Positions 1 to 14,456 of a DNA stretch of 64,000 nucleotides are shown piece after piece. The notes under the pieces were generated by a model. That model made no database searches. It worked only from the letters and a program-made list of their open reading frames with translations, and was not told the DNA's origin. Within the stretch, counting starts at the first letter, position 1. Each line of letters begins with the position of its first letter. Origin of the DNA: Latrodectus hesperus (taxonomy: Eukaryota > Arthropoda > Arachnida > Araneae > Theridiidae); the NCBI GenBank assembly GCA_037975125.1, contig CM075856.1, positions 4,486,949-4,550,948 of the forward strand. Reading direction: 5' to 3'. The position numbers were made by a program, and so were the translations under genes.

Positions 1-2590
<2,590 letters not shown>

Positions 2591-2944
2591 ATAAAAACTT
2601 CACACAATAAAAGTCGCAATTAAATGTATTTCATAAAAAGAGACTGCAAAATATTCGCTAGAAATTATTTGGAAATAATCATTAGAGGAAATACTTATAC
2701 ATATGTACACACACTTTTTTAAATTACTAACAACTGGAGGCTGTAAAAATTATTGTCGAAATTCATATAGGGTAAAAGTTTACGCCTTAATTTTTTTTTT
2801 TTTTTTAGCCTAAGAGAGTCTCCAAAATGTAACTAACAAACTGACAACCCTAAAAGTATGTAAGTTTAAACATACGAGGGTTAAAAAGAATTAAAAGCTA
2901 AATACACTCTAGTAATGTTACACATAAAATATACGTGTTACCAA
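2591..2944. other. AT-rich DNA, nothing recognised
   Basis: Unannotated DNA with a run of T near 2790-2807. No coding or TE signature seen. Confidence 0.5.
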
Positions 2945-2958
2945 AAATTAATGTTTAT

Positions 2959-3422
2959 TCATTCAGTCATTGTCGTGTGCCAGCCAAACTGGCAATATGG
3001 GGTGCGCTGCTCCACTTTTTCAACTGAACGATATTTTGGTGTGGAGTCTGACTTCCTCAGTACGCATATGCCATAGGCCGAGCTGGCAGCCGAATGGTTA
3101 GCGCTCTTGCCTTCGGTTCAACAGTTCGTGGGTTCGAATCCCACCTTGGGCATGGATGTTTGTAGTGGTTCGGAATCCACTTTAAGCCGTAGGTCCCGGT
3201 CTAATTAGCCCTCGTGTGCAAAAAGGACCGTTGAGCGATAAAACAAACAAACAAAACCAAAGCATATGCCATAGGTACCCCGTTTATAGGATAGGCAACC
3301 ATTCACACCTCATTTATACAAGGAAAGGACAAAGACAGGATAGATAGAGAGAGAAAGTACATCCATGCCCAAGCCGGGATTCGAACCCAGGACTTCCTTA
3401 TCCGTAGTCAGGCATGCTGACC
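2959..3422 (-). mobile_element. tRNA-derived SINE (family B, tail beta), interrupted by another SINE
   Basis: On the minus strand the right end is a tRNA-like head. It has a B-box-like segment (ggttcgaatcccggctt in reverse complement, from 3371-3387) and its box A end lies near 3405-3422. The body contains the conserved block around cccgtttatagg, and the left end is the tail that reads ggcacacgacaatgac on the minus strand. The 14-bp direct repeat aaattaatgtttat flanks it at 2945-2958 and 3423-3436, a perfect TSD. The element is split by a second SINE at 3078-3261. Related copies lie at 6104, 10524 and 57402. Confidence 0.85.
3078..3261 (+). mobile_element. tRNA-derived SINE (family A), full length, nested in SINE B
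   Basis: The head carries an A-box-like segment (cagccgaatggttagcgc) and a canonical B box within gggttcgaatcccacc. It is followed by a short unique body and an A-rich tail with AAAC repeats (aaaacaaacaaacaaaa). The 14-bp repeat gcatatgccatagg occurs at 3064-3077 and 3262-3275, so the insertion landed inside the family-B SINE and duplicated its target exactly. No acceptor stem closes after the T arm, so this is a retroposon and not a functional tRNA. Diverged relatives are at 13418, 27190 and 45536. Confidence 0.88.
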
Positions 3423-3436
3423 AAATTAATGTTTAT

Positions 3437-3971
3437 AACCAATATTTTTAACCAAACATTTTGCCAAACAAAGAGGTACCCATATCTACACTGAGCTCTA
3501 TATAGTTATTATGCAACTTGCAATTTTTTGAGGTGAAAAGAACTTGAGATGCTGAGAAACAGAATTCAAGAATAATTATAAGATTTACATATAAAACGCA
3601 CAATGTTACTTCCATCTGAACGGAAGATAAATTCTCTCCGCAACAACAATAAATAAAATAAAAATCAAATGATCTTCTAGTTGTTGAATAACAGTTCATA
3701 TGAAAAATGAAGGAACAAAAATCAAAAATAAAATTGAAATAAAAACGGTATTAAATTTTGAATAGAAATAAAATCCGACTTTTTGATTTAAACCCCGGGG
3801 GAAGGTTATTTTCTTAAAGAATTGTTTCTTTAGAGTACACATTCTAAATAAACTTTAGGGAGCGAGAGAGAGCAGAAATTGTGTGTGTAAATGCAACACT
3901 GATAAATCAAAATGTTTTGTAAAGAACAGCTACTTCAATAAGTCCGAATATATGTATTCGAAAGACACGAG
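3437..3971. other. AT-rich DNA, nothing recognised
   Basis: Contains an 83-codon open frame on the minus strand (3448-3699) with no recognisable domain. It is probably chance. Confidence 0.5.
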
Positions 3972-4351
<380 letters not shown>

Positions 4352-5159
4352 CAAGGTGATTTTTTTTAAAGTGACAGTGCTTGGACCGTCCTGTAGCGCG
4401 ATCTCACAGACGAAATAATACCAAACTTAATATATATTTTTAGTTTTGATTAGTTTAAATATGTAGAATTTAAACTAATCAAGACATGGGAAAAAGAATT
4501 CCGTAAAAAATATTTATATCCAAAATTCAACGCTAGGGTTTTTGTGGCGCTGCTGTAGCTTACATTAACGAGAATTAGCACAAACACGCGTATAAAAAAA
4601 TGCCAATGTTGTGCAATGACAGTGCCAATAATAGGTGCTATAAAAGCAAGTATAGTAGACAGCTCCGACAAATAATCTGAGCTGAAGTAAACGGGATCCA
4701 GTGGCCATGCCTCTCACGTTACCGAAACGGGGGTATGTTGGTGGAGTATCAAATCTGTCTATTCTAAAGGACAACATAACAAAGACAGTGCGGAATATTC
4801 CTCGTGATATGTTACGCAAGGCTGTGGAGAACGTTGTGCGCAGAAAGCACTGTGTTATTTTTGAGAACGGAGCTCATATTGAATGTGGTCTAATTCCTCA
4901 CCGGGGAAGTTAATGAAGTAAATAAACATCAATAATTTAACTGTACGATTGTATATGTTAGTATTTTTCTTCCCTCACATTTTATAAATAGTAAAGCGCC
5001 ACAAAATGCCCTAACGTCAATTTTTGGGACTTAAATTGTTTCACGGAATCGTTTTTCTCGTGTCTTGATTAGTCTAAATATCAAGTTTGGTGCCATTGCG
5101 GCTATTAGATCGTGCTACGGGGCGCTCCAAACACGGTCACTTTAAAATAGATCACACTG
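4352..5159 (+). mobile_element. Non-autonomous Tc1/mariner-type element with long terminal inverted repeats (copy 1)
   Basis: Flanked by TA at 4350-4351 and 5160-5161. The ends caaggtgat and atcacactg are inverted repeats that continue inward for roughly 190-200 bp. They include the shared blocks gtcctgtagcgcgatct on the left and agatcgtgctacggggcgc on the right. The centre keeps only a short transposase C-terminus. A homologous copy lies at 35111-35883. The left repeat of this copy contains a 15-bp foldback insertion at 4446-4482 that is absent from the other repeat arm and from copy 2. Confidence 0.82.
4701..4913 (+). pseudogene. Transposase C-terminal remnant in the Tc1/mariner-type element
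   Basis: A 70-codon frame. Residues about 26-60 (NITKTVRNIPRDMLRKAVEN followed by a segment ending in AHIE) resemble the extreme C-terminus of Tc1/mariner-superfamily transposases, where a helix such as DMLxRVWxE precedes a terminal HIE. The DNA-binding domain and all catalytic acidic residues are missing, so the element cannot move itself. The parallel frame in copy 2 ends at 35632. The assignment rests on a short stretch plus the TA-flanked inverted repeats. Confidence 0.6.
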
Positions 5160-5161
5160 TA

Positions 5162-5607
5162 TTTCCGGTACGGATCATCATTTAAATATTATTGTCATTG
5201 TAAAATAACCACTGCACAAATGTTCTAGCTCAGAATTTTGGTCACAACCAAATATTTACCACCTTCCTAACACTATTCACACACACACACACAACTTGTT
5301 CACTAATAACGTCAGTTCCAAATAAACAAAGAGAGGAGAATGTAAATTCAAAATCTTTATTTTCTTTCGGATATACATATCCTTGACTAAAGAAATTCTC
5401 CAAAACAAACAAAATACAATTTTTTGAGCTAAACTCTATTAAACATAAATGAATTAATGAAATTTTATTACAGCAGTAATTACCGGTATATTTTATGTAA
5501 TAACTAATGATGTATTACTATATTGTTACTCTTACTTAAGAGTTTAATTTCAATAATTCTTCTTATTAATTTCATTAAACCAATTCAGTAGCAAGAGAGA
5601 AAATTTG
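5162..5607. other. AT-rich DNA with a short (CA)n run
   Basis: A short (CA)n run lies at about 5278-5292. Nothing else is recognised. Confidence 0.5.
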
Positions 5608-6095
5608 CACATGTTAATATCGAAGGAAATGAACAGGCGGACTCTATCGCCAAGGAGGCTAGGAATATCAATCCCCCTCCCACGACTATCACTTGCTTCG
5701 ATGCAAACGTGGTCGCAAGGCATCAGCTATGCGAGGGACTACGGATAAAATGGTGCGTTCCAGAGTTTAATCCTGACCATAGTATCCCCTCTACCATCAG
5801 CAGAATGCGGACCTGCCACAAAAGGGGTATGAAAATCATGCCCGACGGATCTAGAGTTTACGCAGAATGCAAGCACTGCACAGGAGTTCCACTGGATCCG
5901 AGGCATTTCTTCAACTGCACCTCTGTTGCCTCAACCCTCTTTAACATCGACCCCAACTGCTGCCATGACGCCCTTTATACGGAAAAGGCTGAAAATGTGG
6001 CCAAGGCAGTGCTCCATGCCTTTGGTCCCATATGACTTGTCTTTTTTAACTTTTCCTTTTTTTTCGCCCTTGTCACACGACAACAACAACATTAA
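5608..6095 (+). pseudogene. 5'-truncated LINE ORF2 end: RNase H C-terminus plus cysteine-rich tail
   Basis: From about 5610 an open frame reads HVNIEGNEQADSIAKEA. This is the last RNase H motif of an RNase H-bearing non-LTR retrotransposon, with the catalytic Asp in NEQAD. A C-terminal region follows with spaced Cys/His residues (CKHC near codon 55 of the 108-codon ATG frame, then RHFFNC), the usual zinc-finger-like tail of I/R1/Jockey-group ORF2 proteins. The frame stops at 6033-6035. A short 3' UTR ends in cacacgacaacaacaac (about 6075-6091). Endonuclease and RT are absent, as expected for 5' truncation during target-primed reverse transcription. A family-B SINE starts about 10 bp later. 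Confidence 0.8.
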
Positions 6096-6103
6096 ACCAA
6101 TTA

Positions 6104-6413
6104 AGCCGACCAACTTGTCTAGTGGTCAGCATGCCTGACTACGGACAAGGAGGTCCTGGGTTCGAATCCCGGTTCGGGCATGGATGTACTTTCTCTCTCT
6201 GTCTATCCTGTCTTTGTCCTTTAATTGTGTGAATGAGGTGTGAATGGTCACGTACCCTATAAACGGGTACTTATGGCATGTGTATAGAGCAAAGTCGTTC
6301 TTTCACCTTCATGGTGCTCTGATTAAAAAACGAAATACGTTCCAAATCGGCTTAATTCGCATAGCATAGCGAGCTTGGCTTGTCCAAGTGTCATTAGTAT
6401 AAACAACAACAAC
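6104..6413 (+). mobile_element. tRNA-derived SINE (family B, tail alpha), full length
   Basis: The head has a tRNA-like A box (cttgtctagtggtcagcatg) and B box (gggttcgaatcccgg). The body has a CT-rich stretch and the conserved block accctataaacgggtac. The 3' domain starts agagcaaagtcgttctttca and continues gcgagcttggcttgtccaag, ending in (AAC)n near 6401-6413. The same 3' domain recurs behind different heads at 12861 and 43640. I could not define a clean TSD. The element sits directly behind a LINE tail with a similar AAC terminus. Confidence 0.85.
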
Positions 6414-9400
6414 AAAAAAAGTTCAAATTATAGACATAAAAGTGTTAAAAGTTATGTAATTTTTATTAATATAGTATGTATTAATAAATAAATTAGTTAC
6501 ATAATGCATAGCGTGATAAACTAAAGAATAATTTTTAATAAAAATGAAAACTTCTTTAATTTAAAAAATATTAGAAAAATGCCGGGAACCTTATATACAT
6601 ATGTGAGAATCGTAAAATTTCATAAAGCTGATGCCAACTTAGCCAAGAAATCAATTTGAGGTAGACGTGCTTTTTTTTAAGAAATAACCAAACACCAAAC
6701 ACAAAAATTTTGGGGTATAAAATACCCAATGCTTCTAAGAAATAGCCAATAAACATCAAGTATTTGCCAGGAGTGAAAGTTGCGACATAATGTAACAACA
6801 AACTGCATAGCATGAATTCAAATATATCTTCCGATGAAATAGAATTGTAACTTCAATGAATATCTGATATAAAATTTCTATGTTTTACTGATTTCTATTT
6901 TTTAGCCTGAAAAATATCGATATTAAAAATAAGACAATTTATAATCACATTTAAATACTTATAGTTCTTTAAAAAGACAAAAAATCACTGCTCAAATTAA
7001 TAAATTAAATTATTTTATAAATTCATTATATAATACTGAAGCACATAGAATTTTATGATTAGAAGCACATTTTTGGGTTTCACCTTTACAAACAAAAATA
7101 AATCTACTTAATGTGTTCCTAAGAAAGCAATTTAGGACCTACGGAATTTATGATCTCTAAAGTGAAATTTATGAGAATGTGTGGAATTTGAATTTCGAAA
7201 ATTGTCCTTTCCTTGCCCCTTTAAGCTATTGAGTGAGTTGTTTCAAAATTGTTGCTCAATATTCTACTTAGATATTGTCTTTTGTCTTTGAAAATCTTTG
7301 ATAACTGCACTTGAAGTAAACTATCTTCTGGATTAGCACTTGACAGCAATAGCAGTTCTGAAGGTTATAAATTGGAAACTTACATGAAGCACTTTCGATA
7401 TACATTTTATTTTTAATATCCTCTTATCTTTCATAGATATAAAGTGGAACATTTTCAATCATTTTGAGATGCTATTTTCCATTTATTTTTGGTGCGTCAG
7501 CTTGTTTTAGGAAACTTTTGAATGAAACTTTTATGATCATCGTTCATGCTCCTGTTTAAAATATTAAATAAAATACAATATCCCTTCATAATATTTTTGA
7601 ACATTAGTAAATCAATGTGTGTGATTATGTTTAACAAATAATATTTTGAGAAGTTCTATTCAAGAAACTCCATTTCGAATAACAAATAAAAAAATATTTT
7701 TTTATTTGTTTGTAACAAGAACAATTTAAAATCATTTTAAACAGGAATTGTAATAATTTTAAAAAATAACTCTGAATGATAATTTTAAATTATTATCTTT
7801 AACGATAATTTAGACTAAGTATAATTTATGATCAGTTTGATTATTCAAAATTTGAAATTATTTTATAATTTTTCGTTTTTTAGGTTTTGATTAAATAAGA
7901 TATTATGTTGTAAAACTCATTAAAAAATAAAATCAGTTTAATTATTGTTTTTATATTAGGGGATAAAAATGTAGTTTTAGTAAATAGGAGATAAAAAAAT
8001 TAATTTATGTTTACTCTTAGATTTCAATGATTTTTTTATTCACCCTTCAAAATTATCTAAAAATTTTTATTATCAATCCTCATAAAATCTTTATATCATA
8101 TTTAGCTAATCTGATCAATAGAGATTTAATAGATTGCTACAAAATAGCTTATATTAAATAAGTAAAACTAGGACTTATTATATACCGTTATTGTTGTATA
8201 CCATTGAATTATACAGTTTATAATTAGCATGTTATGTATTAATAATTCAAATATTTGTATATCAAATTCTGCTTGAAGGAATATGAATTAAATTTTAAAT
8301 AAAATATTTTTGTGATAAGTTTTCAGTTTTATTTCCAATATTCCTTTTGAAATTAAAACAACTATAATACAAAGTAAAATGTAAAACAAATGTGTGTGAA
8401 GGATGTATCCAAAATATAAAATTATGCATTATCTTTTACTCTTAATTAGTTTAGGGGATTTATAATATAAGAAATCATTAGAAATAAGTACTATTTTGGA
8501 GATTTTTTAAAAAGCACATTATATAAAAATAAGAACTGGTATTTTTTATTATATTTTATAGTTTAACTTGCTAAAACACAATTTCATTTTATGTTTGACT
8601 TTTTTAAATTTTATTTATTGAATGAAATCTTAACGATGTTTTCAAAAACAAGATAAATTTATATAAACTTAATTTTTTCAGCAAATTACATTTTAGGAAA
8701 TTTTAAAAAATACTTTGATTTCTAAAGGAAGTTAAGAAAATAGTTGAAAAAATTGGTTATTAGTAGAGACAAACAATATTAATATAAAAGAAAATTTTAC
8801 TTGTAATTTTAGTAATAGCAATTGTTACTGAGATCAGTAACATATACATCTATTAACTGTTACAAAAGAGAAATTAAAGACTTCATGTGTTGGTGTTAAA
8901 ACTGACTCATATTGGTTCAGTTTGTGTTAAAAGAAGGTGGTATAAAGCATCTGTTATTGAAATTGGTTGCTATTTCCTGCGTTAAAATTCACCATATATG
9001 CAAACACCTAATTGTCAATCTCGATCATGTTTTTCTCGAATCTAAACTAACTAAATTTGTATCAGGTGAATTTATAAGAAATAGATGCTTGAAAAATCTG
9101 GATAACTTCAGTTATTGGACAAAGCGTGGTTGAACATTTCCAACTAAAAAACGATTAAAAATGTTCTTTTTCGACCTTTTATTGACTGTTGTAGAGACAG
9201 GATGTGAGTAACAATTCATATTTTAAATTTGCAATAATATGAAACCAATCATTTTAATACCATCATTTATTTTTAGTTTCGTTTAATTTTGTTTTCGTAT
9301 TAAGTGTGTATTCCTCGTTGAAATCAAAACTTTCTAAATTTTATTAAGTACTAAGATTCAAATTTTAGAATTCATAAGTGTAGTTTTAAATTTAAATACT

Positions 9401-10511
9401 TAATTTCTAAGAATTCATAAGATATAATGTAATTTAGAGGAAAGTAAAGCATTTTTATACTTTCAACATTTTGTAAACGATAAAAGATAATAAATTTCTT
9501 TAAAAAAATAATATAAAATAATTGTAGATAATTGAGTCCAATGAGTGTGCGAGAATTTGTTTCATGTTGGCAGCGTTACTAATCAATCAAACTGCAATAA
9601 CAATTAGCGCAAAAACTACAATCTCAATAAGAATCAATTAGAAGGTTAGAAATTGAGAATCACAATGCAAACTCCCTCAATAGTTTCAAATGTCTAGTCT
9701 CGTGATCACCAGATTATCCATTAATATAGAATATTGAAAAACTATGAAACAGAGATCTTAAAAAAATAACGTTTGAATCGTGATTAATTGAAATTCTGTC
9801 TAGATTTCTCTTTTATTTTTTCAAAGCGTGCATTATTTTTAAGTTGGAATTTTCGTAAGAATTTTAATCTATTAAAACTAGTGAAAATAATTCCTTAGTG
9901 TTCCAGTTTTAATATTTATACAAAAATATTTTGAAAAGTTTCACATAGAAAAAATTAATTCACCATGTTTCGCTAGTTTAAACATTAAATGTCAAAGAAA
10001 TGCAGTAAAAGAAAGAAATCGATTTCTCCCAGAAAACTTTTAATAGTTGGTTTTCGTAGAGTATGTCTAGAAAATTCAATCTAAATGTTTCGCAGTTGCG
10101 AGAATTTAGTGATCCATAAAAAGAGCGATCGATGCAGCTGCTATCCACTTTTATGAATGAAGGAGAAAACACATGCAAGATTTCGTTTTTGTCTCATTCA
10201 TGCAAGTTTTAGAGGCAATATTTTAATAAAGAAATGTATATATTGATCCTAAAATAATTTGTTTTCTGTTTACAGTTAATAACATGTGAATAACAGAAAC
10301 AAATGTTTTAAGTAAATCTTTCGACTTTCTTTAGCAAATCTTTCGCAAATTTTTAATAACAAGAAAAATTTTGAGTCATTTTACTTTTTTGGAAAAATAT
10401 TTTAAATTATTTGTATAGAAAATGTGTGTGTATGACAGAACACCATGATTAATTGAAATTAAAAGAGTAACCTGATTTTTATAATATACATGAAATTTTT
10501 AACTTAAGTTT
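6414..10511. other. About 4.1 kb AT-rich DNA, no gene recognised
   Basis: No TE protein, RNA gene or convincing exon seen. Short open frames at 6571-6813 (minus), 8912-9133 (plus) and 9978-10178 (minus) lack recognisable domains. The stretch could be old intron or intergenic DNA. Confidence 0.55.
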
Positions 10512-10523
10512 AGATGACAATTT

Positions 10524-10826
10524 GTAATTGTTTTTGTTTACTAATGACACTTGGACAAGCCAAGCTCACTATTCTATGCGAATTAAGTCGATTGATCTTT
10601 CGTTTTTAATTAAAGCACCATGAGGTGAAAGTACGACTTTGCTCTATACACATGCCATAGGTACCCGTTTATAGGGTAGGCAACCATTTACACCTCATTC
10701 ATACAAGGAAAGGACAAAGACAAGATAGATAGAGCGAGAAAGTATACCCATGCCCGAATTGGGATTCGAACCCAGGACCTCATTACCTGCAGTCAGGCAC
10801 GCTGACCACTAGACAAGTTGGTCCGC
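10524..10826 (-). mobile_element. tRNA-derived SINE (family B, tail alpha)
   Basis: Minus-strand copy with its tRNA-like head at the right (B box complement gggattcgaacccagg) and the tail-alpha domain at the left (aatgacacttggacaagcca). The 12-bp TSD agatgacaattt lies at 10512-10523 and 10827-10838, fixing both ends. Confidence 0.88.
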
Positions 10827-11046
10827 AGATGACAATTTACATGGTACAATTGATTCACTATCACTCACTAAGATAAGTTTATTGGTCTTTATTCACGTAA
10901 AAAGTATGCATTCATTCCTTAATTGTTTGAAACTGTTTAAAAAATTTACATTTTTATGATTTTACGAACAAATTTAACTTTATGATATAAAAGAAGATTT
11001 GATATTATCTTTCTCTACTATATTCTGAGAAAGTTTAATAGAAGTA

Positions 11047-12060
11047 ACTTTCATTGTTTGTGTTATCCACACAGACTCTAAATCTGTGCTTTCGGCCCTC
11101 TCTGCTACAGTCATCAATACTGACGTGATCAGCGACATTAGGGAGATTCTCACGAACAACCCCCAAACTTTTACCTTTCACTGGGTAAAAGCACATGTGG
11201 GCATCCGCTTCAATGAGGAAGCGGATAAAGCCGCCAAAGACGCAACCACAAATGAGGATATTGGTATCACAGTCAGACTCAGCAGGCAACAGCTTATCAC
11301 CCTTACCAATTTAGACGAACTGCACAGATGGCAACATCTCTGGGAGTGCTCCCCCAAGACCAGGAGACTCTACTCACTCTTTCCTAAAGTATCTAGAAAA
11401 AGAATCTCTGCAGACTTCTACTTCAACCAGTTCCTCACCGGTCATGGTTCCTTTGGAACCTATAGAAGACGATTCCATGGACAAGATGACATTTGCCCAC
11501 ATGATGGAGAGACTCAAGACGTCAATCACCTCATATTCGACTGTGAGCACTACGCTGATGTCAGGACACGCCATTTCCCAAGTTCTGCCACAGCTGATAG
11601 AGCCCCACAATTCCTCTCCAACAAAGGCTTCCGGAAGTGGATCCAGGAGATTCTACTGCAAGAGATGCACTACCAATTCACTGGCTGATTCCACCTCTTT
11701 TGTTCTCTGTATATATGTAAAATTTCTTATCTGTATTTAATCTGGTATCATACTGTATTGTAACATTGTTTGTGTATTTTATCTTGTATTATACTGTTTT
11801 GTAACCTTGTCTGTATTTAATTATTATAGGCCAAATTGGCCCCCATCTTGCAGTCAGAGCGAGTTCCAAAGAACGTCTCTGTCCCATCACTTTGAGCCTT
11901 TTTAAAGTGGTTTAGGTCACCCCACTTGCTGGGAATTCTTTCGGTCATTTGACCTTTGCGTCCACCTGAACCTTGGCTTCGGCCTTGTGATGCATCTCTT
12001 GACTGGATTACGCAACGACGTTCACTTACCGCATACCTTCGGGTGGGTCAGTGTTCCATT
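11047..12060 (+). mobile_element. 5'-truncated LINE tail with 3' UTR
   Basis: Begins abruptly inside RNase H, continues to the ORF2 stop at 11686-11688, and is followed by a non-coding 3' region. That region has a repeated phrase (ctgtattgtaac / ctgttttgtaac) near 11752-11805 and a more GC-rich block to about 12060. The right boundary is approximate. Confidence 0.65.
11050..11688 (+). pseudogene. LINE ORF2 C-terminus: RNase H and cysteine-rich tail
   Basis: The frame is open upstream of its first ATG at 11086 and reads HTDSKSVLSAL, an RNase H motif with catalytic Asp. It continues to WVKAHVG and NEEADKAAK, the final RNase H motif. The C-terminal part contains the spaced Cys/His segment CPHDGETQDVNHLIFDC, characteristic of I/R1/Jockey-group LINE proteins. 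Apart from the missing N-terminal ORF2 it is intact for about 210 codons, so this copy is younger or better preserved than the fragment at 5.6 kb. It differs clearly from that fragment in sequence and represents another family. The lack of upstream RT indicates 5' truncation. Confidence 0.85.
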
Positions 12061-12848
12061 CAGAATTATTGCTTGTGTCATAATAGTGTTATGCCAGTAA
12101 AGACGTGCTTTGAACTTATTAAAAAATCATTCTTTTTTATGTATACAAACGGATTCTACAAGAAATTTCAATGACATTACTTAGCCAATATTAACTATTG
12201 AATTATGGTCATTAGTTTGCTGAGAACTGCACTAGAACTGAATTACTCAAAGAAAAAATGGTTATTTTTGGTTTCCTAAAACTTCAAATGTTAAAGAAAC
12301 TTAAATAACCTTGGTAGTATTCTGATTCTGCAAAGTTATTGAAAAGCAAACAGTTGATAAAGACAATATTTTAGAATAGAATAATCCTCAATTTTATAGT
12401 AATTAAATAAAGTTAGATTTCTTTGACTAACTTTAGAAGGATTTTTATTGTTTTTAAAATTTTATTAATGAATAAAAAATATGTGCCAAATATTTCAATT
12501 TCTTTTTAATTCCTCACTGAATTACATAAAATATTACGCATCTGTTTTGACTATTGTATGAAATAACACAGTTGTGTGAAGAATAAAACTTAAACAAAAA
12601 TGGAAACTGCAAATTAATCAGTCATTGATAAAAAGGGCTACACTGGACTATTTAGGCAGTTATCAAAATGTGATACACAAATTCCAGAGTGATGAAACTA
12701 TTTTTATATAAAAACTGAAATGAAGTAATCAAAATTACGTTTGCAAAAATTTTTAAATTTTGAAAATCAGATGATTATAAAGAATAAAACTCATTAAGTT
12801 TTTGTAAAATAGTTTTCAGGTAATTAAATTAATATAGTGAATCATTTT
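12061..12848. other. AT-rich DNA, nothing recognised
   Basis: No coding or element signal seen up to the next SINE. Confidence 0.5.
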
Positions 12849-12860
12849 ACAAATATTGAC

Positions 12861-13256
12861 GAGCTCCAGTGCCTCAGTAGCTTCACGTCCCTTCCCATAA
12901 GCTCAGCAAAGTGAAGCATCATTTGCCGCGGGCAGTAGTTGGGAGGGTGACCACGGTGTACTCTCCTTCACTGGGTTGCTGGAACTCCGTGGATTGGGGA
13001 CGTGTCCACGTTAATCTGAGACATCCAAAGTCCTTCCGCTGGTGTGGCCTGGATGTGGAGAGGAGGGTGCCAGCTCAGGTGTGACCTCGTCACTTGACCG
13101 TGGTTCAAAATTACGAGACATCTTATATAAGAGCAAAGTCGTACTTTCACCTTCGTGGTGCTCTGATCCAAACGAATGACGCTCTCTATTGACTTAATTC
13201 GCACAGCCAAAGGCATAGCGAGCTTGGCTTTTTCAAGTGTCATAAGCAACAACAAC
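12861..13256 (+). mobile_element. SINE with a 5S rRNA-like head and tail alpha, full length
   Basis: Near the 5' end are segments resembling the internal promoter of 5S rRNA genes. An A-box-like ataagctcagcaaagtg starts at about 12897, and a C-box-like gttgggagggtgacc lies at about 12938-12952. The spacing is close to that in 5S genes. No tRNA B box is present. The middle is unique. The 3' domain from about 13131 (agagcaaagtcgtactttca, then gcgagcttggctttttcaag) matches the family-B tail alpha and ends in (AAC)n. The 12-bp repeat acaaatattgac flanks it at 12849-12860 and 13255-13266, where the right copy overlaps the AAC tail. The SINE structure is strong. The 5S origin of the head is inferred by eye. 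Confidence 0.7.
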
Positions 13257-13417
13257 AAATATTGACATCAAAAACGTAAATCAATTCAAGTAAGAAAACA
13301 GTAAATAAAAATAAAATAAAATAATCGTCAAAGAAGAAAATTATTTTTCTTTTAACTTTTGCCATTGAAATCACCAATTTTTAATCCGCAACATTTTTTA
13401 TCGATCTACCAGGAATT

Positions 13418-13530
13418 TTTGCACACAGGAAGGCTAGAGAGATACGGACCAACAGTTTAAAGTGAATTGTGAACAGTGCAAATATCCAAACTCAAAGTGG
13501 GATTCGAACCCACAGAACAGAAGGCAAAAC
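13418..13530 (-). mobile_element. Degenerate family-A SINE fragment
   Basis: Shares with the copy at 45536, in order, the blocks tgcacac, cggacc, gtttaaagtg and aagtgggattcgaaccc. The last is a B-box complement. The head beyond the B box is lost and no TSD is visible. Confidence 0.6.
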
Positions 13531-14456
13531 TGCATAAAAATATCTTTCTGAAGCCTCCCAAAATAATTTCTCCGGGACAAGGAAGAATCAATCGCAAAAG
13601 AATCTTCTAGGTTTGACAATGGACACCCTACAGCTTCCATAGGATATTGTTAAAACATGGCTGCATTTTTAATAACAAGGCTGTTTATTCAGAATATTTA
13701 ATCTTAGAATAAAGTCAATTGATGTGAATAAAATGTTTAAATTTTTATTTAAGAAAATTAAGTACACTGATTTTCTTCACTCTAAGCCAATTTTAATTAC
13801 TTTAATATGTTTACTTCTGGGAATTTAAAAGTTCAGTTTACTAAAATTTTCCATTTTTAAAAATTATTTTTTAAGAACTGGAGAATAAAAAGTTTTAAGA
13901 ACTATTATATCTTTTTTTATCAAAATGTTTCAAACTATAAATTCTTGGGAAAACAGACAATTTTTCAAAAGAATTTATAGTTACTCCCTCATTATGAATT
14001 GTTTTTGTTTTGTTACTACTTTATTTAAACCAGACAGTAAACATTTTGGGAACGTGCAAAAATATTCTATGGAATGATTGTTAACAGGAAAAGTAACTGA
14101 ATATTTTACTTAAAAATATTTTGAAAAAAGGTAATCATTCTTTTTAGTATTTTAAATAATATTTTATAAACAGGGTTTTTTTGATAAATAATATTTTTTT
14201 AGCTTTTACTACACCATAAATAAAAATTATTTATTTGGCCTTTGTAATTTTTAAGAACATAAGTATTCTAGAAACTTTAACTTATAAATTAAAGAAATTG
14301 ATTTAATAATATAAAATAAAACTGAAATATGAGATTTTTTATATTGTTTTTATATCATAAATAAATTTCTTTAACAAAAATATTAATTCTAATAAAAGTC
14401 AAAAATTTCTTATTTCGTTAAGTTAATAATTTTTCGACCTGATAAAAGTTAAAATA
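13531..14456. other. AT-rich DNA, nothing recognised
   Basis: No coding or element signal seen. Confidence 0.5.

Noticed and set aside
3080..3152. Possible functional tRNA gene
   Set aside because: A and B boxes are present, but no acceptor stem closes and the sequence runs on into a SINE body with a TSD. The same reasoning applies to the heads at 6104, 10800, 15840, 17880, 36270, 43980, 45700, 50540 and 57670.
11374..11610. 78-codon minus-strand frame and the overlapping plus frame 11444-11740
   Set aside because: Shadows of the LINE RNase H tail frame at 11050-11688.
12968..13258. 96-codon minus-strand frame
   Set aside because: Antisense of the 5S-headed SINE; no protein domain.
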